NCBI GenBank assembly: GCA_964507045.1
Contig: CAZDOO010000011.1
Coordinates: forward strand, 26,798 to 90,797
DNA from: UBA8199 sp964507045
GTDB taxonomy: Bacteria > Verrucomicrobiota > Verrucomicrobiia > Limisphaerales > UBA8199
Length of the DNA: 64,000 bases
Reading direction: 5' to 3'
Part shown: in pieces, positions 1 through 9,000 of the stretch
Layout of the letters: the number at the start of each line of letters is the position of its first letter
Numbering within the stretch: the first letter of the stretch is position 1
Position numbers and translations under genes: made by a program
The notes under the pieces: model-generated
Database searches by the model: none
The model's input: only the letters and a program-made list of their open reading frames with translations
Told to the model about the DNA's origin: nothing

Positions 1-558
1 CGGCAACTCGGCAATCAGGTCGGGATTGTCCTTCGACAGCGAGATCGCCGCTGCCCAGGACAGCGCCGTCCAGTACAACCACGGCACGTCCCTGGCCGTA
101 GCCACGCTGACCGCGGTTTTTGCGTGGGAGCGCAGTGCCTGCTCAAAACCTTTGTGCCGCGCCTCCAGTCCGCGCAGGCCGTAGTTGTGCGCACGCAGGT
201 ATAGCCGCCGGGCGCGCCCCCGCATCTGCTCGGCGGCGGTGAAGTCCTTGTCCTCCAGTTCATCGGCGTCCTGCTGGACGAAGGCGTAGGCATATTCGGT
301 GAAGCCGCTGCAAGCGGCCAGGAGCAGCCCCTCGTGGCGCGGGCTCTCAGCAAGCAGGCTCTCCATCAGCTTAAGGCTGAACGGCAACGCGGCCTTCACC
401 AGCTCCGGGTCGTCGTCGGAGGTAAAGGCCGTGCCGCCGCCCGCCAGGGCATCGCCGACCTTGTTGACGGCCATGCGCTTCATCGAGCAGCCGGAGCCCA
501 GCACGGCCAGCCCCAGGGCGGCCGCGCCTACGCTCTTGCCTATTACGCCAGCAAACAT
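1..558 (-). CDS. TRAP transporter TatT component, lipoprotein (C-terminus off the window)
   Basis: I read this frame by hand on the minus strand. It starts at the ATG at 558 with MFAGVIGKSVGAAALGLAVL, then a lipobox ending in LGSGC (Cys24), so a lipid-anchored outer or periplasmic protein is expected. Next come KRMAVNKVGDALAGGG, SDDDPELVKAALPFSLKLME and SPRHEGLLLAACSGFTEYAY, which I recognise as the TatT family (TRAP transporter T-component, a TPR-rich trimeric lipoprotein that partners the TRAP solute receptor). 186 codons are visible and the frame is open at the window edge, so the gene is cut by the window and not necessarily broken. No clear Shine-Dalgarno precedes the ATG. A TRAP receptor (DctP/TatP) and permease would be expected beyond position 1. 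Confidence 0.85.
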   Translation of the reverse strand, partial: MFAGVIGKSVGAAALGLAVLGSGCSMKRMAVNKVGDALAGGGTAFTSDDDPELVKAALPFSLKLMESLLAESPRHEGLLLAACSGFTEYAYAFVQQDADELEDKDFTAAEQMRGRARRLYLRAHNYGLRGLEARHKGFEQALRSHAKTAVSVATARDVPWLYWTALSWAAAISLSKDNPDLIAELP

Positions 559-781
559 GTGTTCAAACTTTCGAGCGGATATATGCCAGTTCCGGCGCGA
601 AGTGCCAATTGCGAAAAGCGCCCGGTGCTACTATCCCCCGGCCCCCCGGGCCCCGCATGAGATGATTTGGGCTGTGCATCGGCCAGGGGAAAGCCTATCC
701 TGCGCCGATCCGCAGACGTGACGTGATGCCGAGCCGGGCGGAAGAGCTTGGTGGCGCGGGCGGCCTGTCGGATTTCCGACT

Positions 782-1888
782 ATGAACAGACTGCGCTCGA
801 GATTGGAACAGAACCTTGGCTGGGCGGTCCTGCTGGCCTTGGCTGTGGGATGCCTGGTTGTGATGCGTCCGTTTGTGTCCGCGCTGCTGTGGGCCGTCGT
901 GCTCTGTTTCTCGAGCTGGCCTTTCTATCAACGCCTGCTCCGGTTGGTTGGCAACCGGCGGACGCTGGCCGCCCTCATAATGACTCTGGGAATGGTCCTG
1001 GTGCTGCTGCTGCCATTCGTGTTCGTCGGCACGACGCTGGCCGGCAATGTCCAGGACCTCACCGCGGCTACGCGCGCCTGGGTCGGAGGCGGGCCGCCCG
1101 CCCCGCCCGCATGGCTGGCCAAAGTGCCCGCCGTCGGCCCACGGGCCGCCGAGTATTGGCAGAGCCTGGCTCAGGACACCGCCAAACTTTGGACGGAGGC
1201 GCAGCGCCTCATTGAACCGGCGGGCACGTGGTTGCTCAAAGCCGGGCTGGCGCTGGGGGGCGGCCTGGTCGAGCTGGCGTTGAGCATCTTCATTGCCTTC
1301 TTCCTGTTCCGTGACGGAGTGTCCGCCGCGCAGCGCTTGACGGCCTCGGTGGAACGCATCGGGGGCGCGCGGGGCCAGCACCTGCTGGAGGTGGCTGGCA
1401 AGACAGTCCGCGGGGTGGTGTATGGCATCCTCGGCACCGCCCTGGTGCAGGCGGTCGTGGCGGGGATCGGGTTCCTGATCGCGGGGGTGCCCGGGGCGGC
1501 GCTGCTGGCGCTGCTCACTTTCTTCGCTTCCGTCGTGCCCATCGTGGGAACGACGCTGGTCTGGCTGCCTGCGGCCATCTGGCTTTTCTACCAGGGCTCG
1601 ACCGGCTGGGGCATTTTCATGGCGGTCTGGGGCGTGGGTGTCGCCAACCTCGACAACATTGTCAAACCCTGGCTGATCAGCCAGGGCAGCAACATGCCGT
1701 TCATCCTCATCTTCTTCGGCGTGCTGGGGGGGGCAATTGCTTTTGGCTTCATCGGCGTCTTCCTGGGGCCGACGCTGCTGGCGGTCGGCTTTCGGCTCGT
1801 GGAGGAATGGTCTTCCGGTTCCCGCGCGGCACCCGGTCCGAGCGAAGCCCTTCACCCGCAACCCCCGCCTCCGCCTGCCCCCCTTTGA
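782..1888 (+). CDS. AI-2E family transporter (PerM/YdiK-like permease)
   Basis: The 368-residue product is hydrophobic with about seven or eight membrane spans. N-terminal spans cover about residues 10-65 and 68-90. A soluble periplasmic-type stretch follows (about 90-155), then a C-terminal block of helices with the family-typical FILIFFGVLGGAIAFGFIGV and FLGPTLLAVG near residues 305-340. The length matches the family (about 350 aa). Members are broad-specificity exporters or Na+/H+-linked permeases; the name reflects one E. coli member (TqsA) and does not show that AI-2 is the substrate. The C-terminal tail is proline-rich (HPQPPPPPAPL). The gene ends 3 bp before the next start, so the two are probably co-transcribed. 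Confidence 0.85.
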   Translation: MNRLRSRLEQNLGWAVLLALAVGCLVVMRPFVSALLWAVVLCFSSWPFYQRLLRLVGNRRTLAALIMTLGMVLVLLLPFVFVGTTLAGNVQDLTAATRAWVGGGPPAPPAWLAKVPAVGPRAAEYWQSLAQDTAKLWTEAQRLIEPAGTWLLKAGLALGGGLVELALSIFIAFFLFRDGVSAAQRLTASVERIGGARGQHLLEVAGKTVRGVVYGILGTALVQAVVAGIGFLIAGVPGAALLALLTFFASVVPIVGTTLVWLPAAIWLFYQGSTGWGIFMAVWGVGVANLDNIVKPWLISQGSNMPFILIFFGVLGGAIAFGFIGVFLGPTLLAVGFRLVEEWSSGSRAAPGPSEALHPQPPPPPAPL

Positions 1889-1891
1889 ACT

Positions 1892-2653
1892 ATGAGCTCA
1901 ACCTTACTGGCGCTGATCAGCATTGCCTGCGTCTTTGGCGGCGTGCTGGTTGGTTTCGGCCTGCAGCGACTGTTGCCCAACCACCACCTGAGCAAGGAAT
2001 CCCAGGAGGTTGTCAAGCTGGGCGCCGGCATGATCGCCACGCTCACGGCGCTGGTGTTGGGCCTGCTGGTCAGCTCCGCGAAGAGTTCCTTCGACAACAT
2101 GAATAGCGGGATGGTGCAGTGTGGCGCCAAGCTGATCCTCCTCGACCGCGTGCTGGCGCAATACGGGCCGGAGACCAAGGCCGTGCGGGAGCAGATGCGT
2201 AACTCCTGCGCCAGCCTCATCGAGACCCTGTGGCCGCGCGAGCGCGTCGTCACGCCGGATCTGAAGAACATCGAGCGCGGGAGGGGTGTGGAGTTCCTGC
2301 AGGCGGAGTTGCGCGGGCTGGAGCCGAAGACCGGCGCCCAAACCCAATTGCTGGCCCAGGCGCGGCAACTCGCCGCCGATCTGGCGGAAACCCGCTGGCT
2401 GCTGGTCGAGGGATCCCAGAACCAGCTCCCGGTGGCGTTGCTCGTCGTCCTGCTGTTCTGGCTCGGCATGCTCTTCGCCAGTTTCAGCCTGTTCGCCCCG
2501 CGCAACGCCACGGTGATCACCGTCTTGTTCGTCTGCGCCTGCTCGGTCTCGGCGGCGATCTTCCTCGTGCTCGAGATGAGCCATCCCCTCCAGGGCACCA
2601 TCAAGATCTCCAGCGCTCCCCTGCTCAAAGCCCTGGAGCATCTCGGCCAGTAG
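1892..2653 (+). CDS. DUF4239 (bestrophin-like) membrane protein
   Basis: The 253-residue protein has two N-terminal membrane spans (about residues 5-25 and 45-63), a long amphipathic central region (about 65-180) and two closely spaced C-terminal spans (about 182-204 and 210-232). LGAGMIATLTALVLGLLVSSAKSSFD is typical of the DUF4239 family, where the first two helices pack before a conserved SSFD/SSYD motif (quoted here in overlapping short pieces: LGAGMIATLTALVLGLL and VSSAKSSFD). Biochemical function is unknown; a channel-like role is only implied by the family nickname. It follows the AI-2E-type permease by 3 bp and probably shares its transcript. Confidence 0.75.
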   Translation: MSSTLLALISIACVFGGVLVGFGLQRLLPNHHLSKESQEVVKLGAGMIATLTALVLGLLVSSAKSSFDNMNSGMVQCGAKLILLDRVLAQYGPETKAVREQMRNSCASLIETLWPRERVVTPDLKNIERGRGVEFLQAELRGLEPKTGAQTQLLAQARQLAADLAETRWLLVEGSQNQLPVALLVVLLFWLGMLFASFSLFAPRNATVITVLFVCACSVSAAIFLVLEMSHPLQGTIKISSAPLLKALEHLGQ

Positions 2654-2709
2654 TGAGAAGCAGACCAACGCCGGTTGACGGTCATCCCTTTGTCCCCTAG
2701 TGTTTGCGA

Positions 2710-2934
2710 ATGAGCACGGCAGAATTGATCTATGAGAAAGCCAAGTCGCTTCCCGGCAAATTGCAATCGGAAGCCTTGGAGTTTGTCGAGTATCTCAGCC
2801 GTCGGTCCGCCGCGGCGGCCGAGGTTGCCGAATGGCAGCGTCTTTTCCGCCGCACTCAGACTTTGGCCGCGGCACAGTCTATCACGGATGACGACATCGC
2901 TGCTGAAATCTCTGCCTACCGCGCCCGCCAATGA
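2710..2934 (+). CDS. DUF2281-type antitoxin of a PIN toxin-antitoxin pair
   Basis: I start this 74-residue protein at the ATG at 2710 (MSTAELIYEKAKSLPGKL), because the TTG two codons earlier adds nothing conserved. The pattern LIYEKAKSLPxxLQxEALEFVEYL is the DUF2281 (VapB-like) signature found with PIN toxins. The C-terminal part (SITDDDIAAEISAYRARQ) looks like the short toxin-wrapping tail of such antitoxins. Its stop overlaps the next start as ATGA at 2931-2934, which is typical translational coupling of antitoxin and toxin. The first step of neutralisation, binding into the PIN active site, is inferred from the family. Confidence 0.75.
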   Translation: MSTAELIYEKAKSLPGKLQSEALEFVEYLSRRSAAAAEVAEWQRLFRRTQTLAAAQSITDDDIAAEISAYRARQ

Positions 2935-3344
2935 GGGTGGTGGTTGACACGAACGTTGCCATTTCTGCGATTCTCCGCGACCGTCGCCCGGAGAAGGTGT
3001 TGCTCTTCATTGTCGGCCGCCCGGACTTTGAATGGGTGGCTTCCCGGGAGATTCTGGCGGAATACCATGAAGTGTTGCGCCGTCCCAAGTTTGCTTTGCC
3101 CGAGGTTGTGCTCTCCGAGTGGGAGGAACGCTTTCGGTCCGCTATCGCCGAATGGCCGGTCGCGTTTTCCCTTTCCTTCCCTCGTGATGCAAAAGATGCC
3201 AAGTTCCTGGCCTGCGCCCTGGCGGCTGGCGCGGACTTCCTGGTGACCGGCGATCGAGACTTCACCGCGGCACGCCAGATTGAGCAAACCAAAATTGTGT
3301 CTGTCGCTCAGTTCGACGAACTTGTTTGCCAGCCTTTGAGTTAA
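2931..3344 (+). CDS. PIN-domain toxin (putative RNase, COG1569/TIGR00305 family)
   Basis: The 137-residue protein is a single PIN domain. MRVVVDTNVAISAIL carries the first acidic metal ligand (Asp6), EYHEVLRRPKF supplies the conserved mid-domain Glu, and DAKDAKFLACALAAGADFLV plus TGDRDF give the last acidic ligands. These are the residues expected for Mg2+-dependent RNase activity. It is translationally coupled to the antitoxin upstream through an ATGA overlap. It converges on the next gene, which ends 36 bp away on the other strand. The substrate RNA cannot be told from sequence. Confidence 0.85.
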   Translation: MRVVVDTNVAISAILRDRRPEKVLLFIVGRPDFEWVASREILAEYHEVLRRPKFALPEVVLSEWEERFRSAIAEWPVAFSLSFPRDAKDAKFLACALAAGADFLVTGDRDFTAARQIEQTKIVSVAQFDELVCQPLS

Positions 3345-3379
3345 GGTTCTTGCCCCGGCCAGCAGCTCCAGCGGCAGCT

Positions 3380-4171
3380 CTAAATTGCGTGGTTCGTGCT
3401 CTCCACGTCCAGGTGGGCGAAGCAGCGGTCACCGTTCAGGAATTCAATGCGGTTGTTCTTGTAACGGAGCTTGATGCGGCCTTGGCCGTCCAGCTCGACG
3501 CACGCCCCTTCGTTCAGCCGAAGGCTGTTATTGTGCAAATGCACGCCCACCTGGAAGTTCCCCGGCAGATCAACGCCGGTGACGCTCTGGCCGGGGAGGT
3601 GAATGGCGGTTTGGAAGCGGTTGCCGCCGTCGTGGATTTGAATGCCGTGCCGCAGGGGGGCGGAGCCACCGACGGCTTGGATGTTGAGCCCAATAGCCGT
3701 GGTCTCCTCGGCGCCGGGGTAATCGTTGCTCATCTCGATGTTCACGCCCAACGCCACGCCCCGGCTGTGATTGAAGACTTCGGAATGGAGGCCGGACGAC
3801 CAGCCCGGGCCGTGCTTGTGGAGGCGGGAACAGACGACGCAGGCATCGCCGGTCACATGATGTGTTTCCAGGCTGGCATACATCGTCCACGGGTAGGAGT
3901 GTTTGCCCTTTTCCTGGTGAATAAGCGAGAGCACTTCGTGAGTCATGGCGCGGCCGTTATTGTCGTCGCCGCGTTCGAACAACAGCATGGTGTCCAGGGG
4001 CTGGCTCGGCGGCTCTCCCTGGCGCATGCGGGACGTCACCGGCTCGCCGGCGGCTTTGGTGGTGGTGGCAGCAACGCTGCGGCCGCCGAACAGGCCCGCG
4101 ATGAGAGAGACAAACCCGCCGAGGAGGAACCGGCGGCGCCCGCTGGAAGGGGGAGTAGCTTTCGTGTTCAT
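3380..4171 (-). CDS. Tat-exported protein of unknown function
   Basis: The 263-residue product starts MNTKATPPSSGRRRFLLGGF, a twin-arginine signal followed by a hydrophobic stretch ending near GGRSVAA, so export in folded form is expected. The mature part is rich in Asn, His and Gly and looks like a beta-rich domain, with short repeated patterns such as GVALGVNIE, AIGLNIQAVG and VGVHLHNNSL. I do not recognise a family; the pattern resembles low-complexity beta-helix or tail-spike-like surfaces but this is weak. It is transcribed divergently from the Gfo/Idh/MocA gene, with 33 bp between the two start codons, so a shared regulatory region is likely. A long open frame on the plus strand across this gene is antisense shadow. 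Confidence 0.7.
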   Translation of the reverse strand: MNTKATPPSSGRRRFLLGGFVSLIAGLFGGRSVAATTTKAAGEPVTSRMRQGEPPSQPLDTMLLFERGDDNNGRAMTHEVLSLIHQEKGKHSYPWTMYASLETHHVTGDACVVCSRLHKHGPGWSSGLHSEVFNHSRGVALGVNIEMSNDYPGAEETTAIGLNIQAVGGSAPLRHGIQIHDGGNRFQTAIHLPGQSVTGVDLPGNFQVGVHLHNNSLRLNEGACVELDGQGRIKLRYKNNRIEFLNGDRCFAHLDVESTNHAI

Positions 4172-4204
4172 AAAGGCATACGATTAGCGCCTCGTTGTGA
4201 ACTT

Positions 4205-5542
4205 ATGCAACACCCATCGTCGCCCACACGTCTTAGCCGCCGCCGGTTTCTGGGCTTGACTGCAGCCGCAGTCGCATTCCCCACACTCATCCCCGCCAGC
4301 GCGCTGGGGCGGGCGGGCCGTCCGGCGCCTTCCGCCCGCATTACGCTGGGCGCGGTCGGCTGCGGGAACATGGGAACCGGCAACACCAACGCCTTCCTTG
4401 CCTGCAAGGACTGCCAGGTGGTCGCCGCCTGTGATGTGGACCAAACGCACCTGGAGGCGCTCATTCGCAGAATCAACCGGCACTACCAGGACACCGGCTG
4501 CCAGGCGTACCATGATTACCGCGAGTTGATGGCCCGCCGAGATATTGATGTGGTGATGTTGGCGTTGCCTGACCACTGGCACGCACTGGCCGCAGTCGAG
4601 GCCGCCCGGCAGAAGAAAGACATCTATGGCGAGAAGCCGCTCGCCCACACCATTGCCGAGCAGCAGGCCATTGTTCGGGCGGTGCGGGCCAACCGTCGCG
4701 TGTGGCAAACCGGCTCCTGGCAGCGTTCGGTCGCCGCGTTCCACAAGGCGGCCGAAATCGTGCGCAACGGCCTGATCGGGAGGATTACGCGCGTCGAAGT
4801 CGGCCTGCCCGCCGGGCACGGCAGCCGGGACCTGGCCGCCCAGGACATGCTGCCCAGCGCGCCGCCGCCCGAGCTGGATTACGACACGTGGACCGGCCCC
4901 GCAAGACTGCTGCCTTACATCCGCGGCCGGGTTCACCGGGAGTGGCGCTGGAACTACAACACCGGCGGCGGGCACTTGCTCGACTGGATCGGCCACCATT
5001 GCGACATCGCCCACTGGGGCTGCGACTTCGACAACTCCGGCCCTCTGGAAGTGGAAGGCAAGGGTGAGTTTCCGCCTGCGGACGCCGTCTGGAACACCTG
5101 CACCCAGTACCGCATCGAGCTGAAGTATCCGCGGGACATCACCATGACCATCGCGGGCGGGCACGCCGACATTCGCAGCGGCACCAAGTGGATTGGCACT
5201 GACGGCTGGCTGTGGGTGGATCGCGGCGCATTCGAAGCCTCCAACGAGGAGTGGCGCGACTTCCGGCGCCTGCCCGAAGAACTGCGCAAGGTGAAGCTGC
5301 CCGTTTCCAGCAACCACCAGCGCAACTTCCTGGACTCCGTCAAGTCGCGCCAGCCAACCATCACGCCCGTCGCGACCGCTCATCACTCGGCCATCCCCGG
5401 CCATCTAGGCCTGATCTCCATGCTCGTGGGCCGCAGGCTCAAGTGGGATGCGCAGAAAGAGCGCATCCTCGGTGACGCGGACGCCAGCAAGCTGCTCGCC
5501 CGAACCTACCGCCCCCCCTGGAAGCTCACCGACCACGCATAG
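4205..5542 (+). CDS. Tat-exported Gfo/Idh/MocA family oxidoreductase
   Basis: I start at the ATG at 4205, giving 445 residues that begin MQHPSSPTRLSRRRFLGLTA, a clear Tat signal (RRRFLG at 12-17). The Rossmann dinucleotide loop is GAVGCGNMGTGN (about 49-60), and the family's catalytic EKP lies at 143-145 (YGEKPLAH). The C-terminal substrate domain includes WNYNTGGGHLLDWIGHHCDI (about residue 240), with the usual GGGH/D...H pattern. Such enzymes oxidise or reduce sugars and sugar derivatives with NAD(P); many in Verrucomicrobiota and Planctomycetota are exported. The substrate is not predictable. The frame stays open for 880 bp upstream, but that part is antisense to the divergent gene and lacks any homology. 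Confidence 0.9.
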   Translation: MQHPSSPTRLSRRRFLGLTAAAVAFPTLIPASALGRAGRPAPSARITLGAVGCGNMGTGNTNAFLACKDCQVVAACDVDQTHLEALIRRINRHYQDTGCQAYHDYRELMARRDIDVVMLALPDHWHALAAVEAARQKKDIYGEKPLAHTIAEQQAIVRAVRANRRVWQTGSWQRSVAAFHKAAEIVRNGLIGRITRVEVGLPAGHGSRDLAAQDMLPSAPPPELDYDTWTGPARLLPYIRGRVHREWRWNYNTGGGHLLDWIGHHCDIAHWGCDFDNSGPLEVEGKGEFPPADAVWNTCTQYRIELKYPRDITMTIAGGHADIRSGTKWIGTDGWLWVDRGAFEASNEEWRDFRRLPEELRKVKLPVSSNHQRNFLDSVKSRQPTITPVATAHHSAIPGHLGLISMLVGRRLKWDAQKERILGDADASKLLARTYRPPWKLTDHA

Positions 5543-5752
5543 GAGACAGAGCCCCAGGTGGCAGAAGCGGGGTGGAAAGGGGTCTCCTGGTCATAAACCG
5601 GCTTTAACAATTGAGACGTGGCGGGCACGGGGGGATAACCGTGCGGTGAAAGCCGATTGGAAATCGGAGGAAGAGTGGTGGAAACGAACGGGGCGAGATA
5701 GGGGGGCGGCAGCGGAGTGTGGGATCGAGCGCGAGGGGCGAGTGCGGGTGTC

Positions 5753-5777
5753 TTAAGCCGAATGAATTCGGCGCTCC
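5753..5777. repeat. Short dispersed palindromic repeat, family C (copy 1)
   Basis: On the minus strand this reads GGGAGCGCCGA, a 7-nt variable core, then TCGGCTTA. The same frame GGAGCGCCGA-N-TCGGCTTA recurs at 6006-6028, 11463-11489 and 11564-11590. All of these flank the 1761-residue gene. The inner CCGA/TCGG pair makes a small hairpin. Confidence 0.6.
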
Positions 5778-6005
5778 CGGCGAAAGAATCTTCTGGACTA
5801 GTCCCCCCTGTTTCTGCTCAACTAATCGCACAAAGACGAGACAGCCCGGATTGGCATAGTCGGCAGGCTGTGCTGTTCACAACGCGGGCAACTGCTCGTC
5901 GCCGAGGACCGTACGATGTGAACCGTTAACTACGGAAGGTACGATGAGCATGACTCGTCAATCACCCAGCCCCAACTCTGGCCTTCCGGAAACCGCACGC
6001 GCCGC

Positions 6006-6028
6006 TAAGCCGCTAAAGTCGGCGCTCC
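6006..6028. repeat. Short dispersed palindromic repeat, family C (copy 2)
   Basis: The plus strand reads TAAGCCGCTAAAGTCGGCGC then TCC, the reverse complement of the family pattern GGAGCGCCGA-N-CGGCTTA. It lies about 60 bp upstream of the 1761-residue gene. Confidence 0.55.
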
Positions 6029-6089
6029 GCCGCAAAGGTCCACTCGGTTTGTTGTTCCTGCACCTGTTAACCCACCCGAGCCCTGTTCT

Positions 6090-9000
6090 ATGAAACCCAA
6101 CAGTCTGAACCTCTTCGTCGTCCTCCTGACCCTCCTGGGCGCAATTGACGCCCTGGCGCAAGGCACGGTGTACCTCAACAACTATGCCCTGTCCGCCTGC
6201 GGTACCGGCCTGAAGGCGCCGGTCTATGCGCCGGAGCCTGGCAACATCACGCTGTCCAAGACCGGCAACACCACCTCCGGCCTGCCCGCCGGCACCCAGA
6301 CTTACAGCGGTGCGCTGCTGAGCGGTAGCACCTACCGCGCCCAGCTTTATGGCGCCGCAGGATACGGCCGGCTGGAAACGGACCTGGTGGCCGCCACGCC
6401 CGCCACCACTTTCCGCACCGGGGCGGCTGCGGGATACCTGACCGCGGTCACCGCTACCATCCCCGGCACCGCCGAAGGCGGCAGCGCCACTGTCCAGATG
6501 CGGGTCTGGGACAACACCAGCGGTTTGTATCCGGATTGGGCGTCGGCCGAGACCGCCTGGAACCTGGGCCTGATTGCGGCGGGCAAAGCGCCGCTCATTT
6601 TCGCTTCCCCCCTGGGCGGCGTCAGCCCGCCCGCCTACCTGTGCGGCCTGGTTAGCTTCAACCTCTACTACCAGCCGGTGGCGCCTTCGGTCCAGACGCA
6701 GCCCACCAACCAGCTTCCCGCCCTCGGCGAGCTGGCCACCTTCAGCGTGGTGGCCGACGGCACCCCAACTTTGAGCTACCAATGGCGGCTGAACACCACC
6801 CCCATCTCCGGCGCCACCACCAATCCCTTCACCCTTCCCAGCGCCCAGCTCACCGACTCCGGCTCCTACACCGTCGTCATCACCAACACCTACGGCAAGG
6901 CCACCAGCGAGGTCGCTACCTTGTGGATTCCGCCGGCCTTCACCGTGCAGCCGACCAACAAGACCGTCACGGTCGGCTCCAACGCCACGTTTACGGCGAA
7001 CGCCACCGGCTCCGCGCCCCTGCGCTTCCAGTGGCAGCTCAACGGCATTCCCATCGCCGGCACCAGCACCAGCCGTTATACGGTCAACAACGCGCAACTG
7101 ACCAATGCCGGTTCCTACACCATGGTGGCAACCAACCTGGGCGGCTGGCGCACCAGCGAGGTGGCAACTCTGACAGTGGGAGTGCCGGCATCCATCCTCG
7201 CGCAGCCGACCGACCAGGCGGTAGCGGCAGGCCAGACCGCGTACTTCTTTGGGCTGGGCACCGGGACGGACCCCCTGGCCTACCAGTGGTGCTTCAACGG
7301 CAATCCGCTTCCCGGCGCCACCAGCAGCGGTTACTCCCGGCCAAACGTGGGTGCGCCCCAGGCCGGGTCATACACGCTGGTCCTGACCAACCTCTACGGC
7401 AGTGCGACCAGCCAGGTGGCCATGCTGACCATCCTGCCCCAAACCAACCTCACTTGGACCGGGGTGGGGGCCACGGCTTATTGGAACAACACCGCCAACT
7501 GGACTCCCGCTGGGCGCGGGGTGGGCATGGGCGACACGCTCATCTTCCCGGACCTTGCCAACCGGCGGGTCAACACCAACGACCTTGATAATTTCACCTT
7601 CAACGCCATTCGGTTCACCGGCACGAATGATGCCTATCAACTTTCGGGCAATGCGCTGACACTGACCAACGCGATCCTGGCCAACAGCAACTCGGTCGCG
7701 ACGAACTTCATTTACGCCAACATCACGCTGGCGACAACCAACGTGCAGGCGGACATCCAGACCAATGCCCATCTGGTTCTGGCGGGAGTGCTCAGCGGCT
7801 CGGGCGGCTTCGTCAAGAATGGCTCCGGCACGCTAACCCTCTCCGGCACCAACAACAACACCTACCAGGGTCCAACCGTGGTCAACGAAGGACTCGTGGA
7901 GTTGAACAAAACCAATGCCCTGGCCATCAGCGCGGGGTCGTTGACCGTCGGAGATGGAATCGGGGGCTACAAAGGCGATGTCGTGCGCTCCACCGGAAGC
8001 GACAACCAACTGGCTGAAACGCTGCCTGTGACCCTGTATCCGGCCGGGCTGCTGGATCTCAATGGAAGGACAGATCACGTCGGGAATATGGCCCTTTACG
8101 AGGGAGGTGTGGATAGCGGAACCGGGCTTCTGCGTGCGACGGGCGACATTTCGGGGTCGGGTTTTACTGCCGGGCGATTGGAGTTTATGACTAGTCCCGC
8201 CACAATTGACGTGACAGGTACCATTTACTTTGGTGCCCAGATCTCAGGTGACGAGATTATTAAGAAGGGCCAAGGGTTGTTACACCTCGGTGGATCCAAT
8301 TCTTACTCCGGTCTGACCATCGTACAGGAAGGGGGCATTAAGGCCGGTAACTCTTGGGCATTGGGCTCGACCAACGCCGGTACGGTTGTCTGCAATGGCG
8401 CCGCAATCCATTTGGGGGGCCATGCCATTACGAATGAATCCCTTATCCTCAATGGCCCGGATTGCATTATCTATGGTGGTGTGGCCAAGGAGGCCTACTG
8501 CGTTTGGGCAGGACCAATTACACTCAATGGTTCCTGCACGGCTGAGATTCGTTATAACATTGAAATTGACGGGCCTATCAGTGGAGACGGCGCCCTTCAG
8601 ATTCAAGGAACGGTTGCCCTTGAAGGCCCTCTCGTTAACACCTATCGCGGATCAACACGTGTCAGCGGCTACAACTCATTCTTGTGGCCCAATAAGTCTG
8701 TTTCGGACGGCGCGATCCCGCACGACCTGTATATTGGAACTGACAGTTTCGTCGTACTCCTCGCCGCGAACCAGATCGCCAACTCGGCCCTTGTGGATAT
8801 CCAGACCAATGGATTGTTTGACCTCAACGGCCACAGCGAAACGATTGACCGGCTCACGGGCACGGGCAACGTCAATGTCGGTGGTGGCATGCTGACCGTG
8901 GGTGCTGCCAACGGCAATTCCACTTTCGACGGGGTGATCTCCGGCAACGGCTACCTGCGCAAGCTGGGCACCGGCACGCTCACCCTGACCGGCGCCAACA

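Larger units (their letters stand above)
5543..6089. other. Intergenic stretch without a recognisable gene
   Basis: These 547 bp hold no reading frame I can support. I see two copies of a short dispersed repeat (5753-5777 and 6006-6028, listed separately) and a weaker relative near 5649-5668 (GCCGATTGGAAATCGGAGG). No terminator with a T-tract is evident. The promoter of the large gene at 6090 must lie here but I cannot place it. Confidence 0.5.

Noticed and set aside
695..1861. 388-residue minus-strand frame opposite the AI-2E-type permease
   Set aside because: Composition is Arg/Gln/Asp/Gly-rich shadow; the plus strand gives a clear membrane protein.
3326..4204. Long plus-strand open frame upstream of the Gfo/Idh/MocA start
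   Set aside because: It is antisense to the divergent Tat-exported gene and has no homology-like composition. A Tat leader beginning at 4205 fixes the real start.
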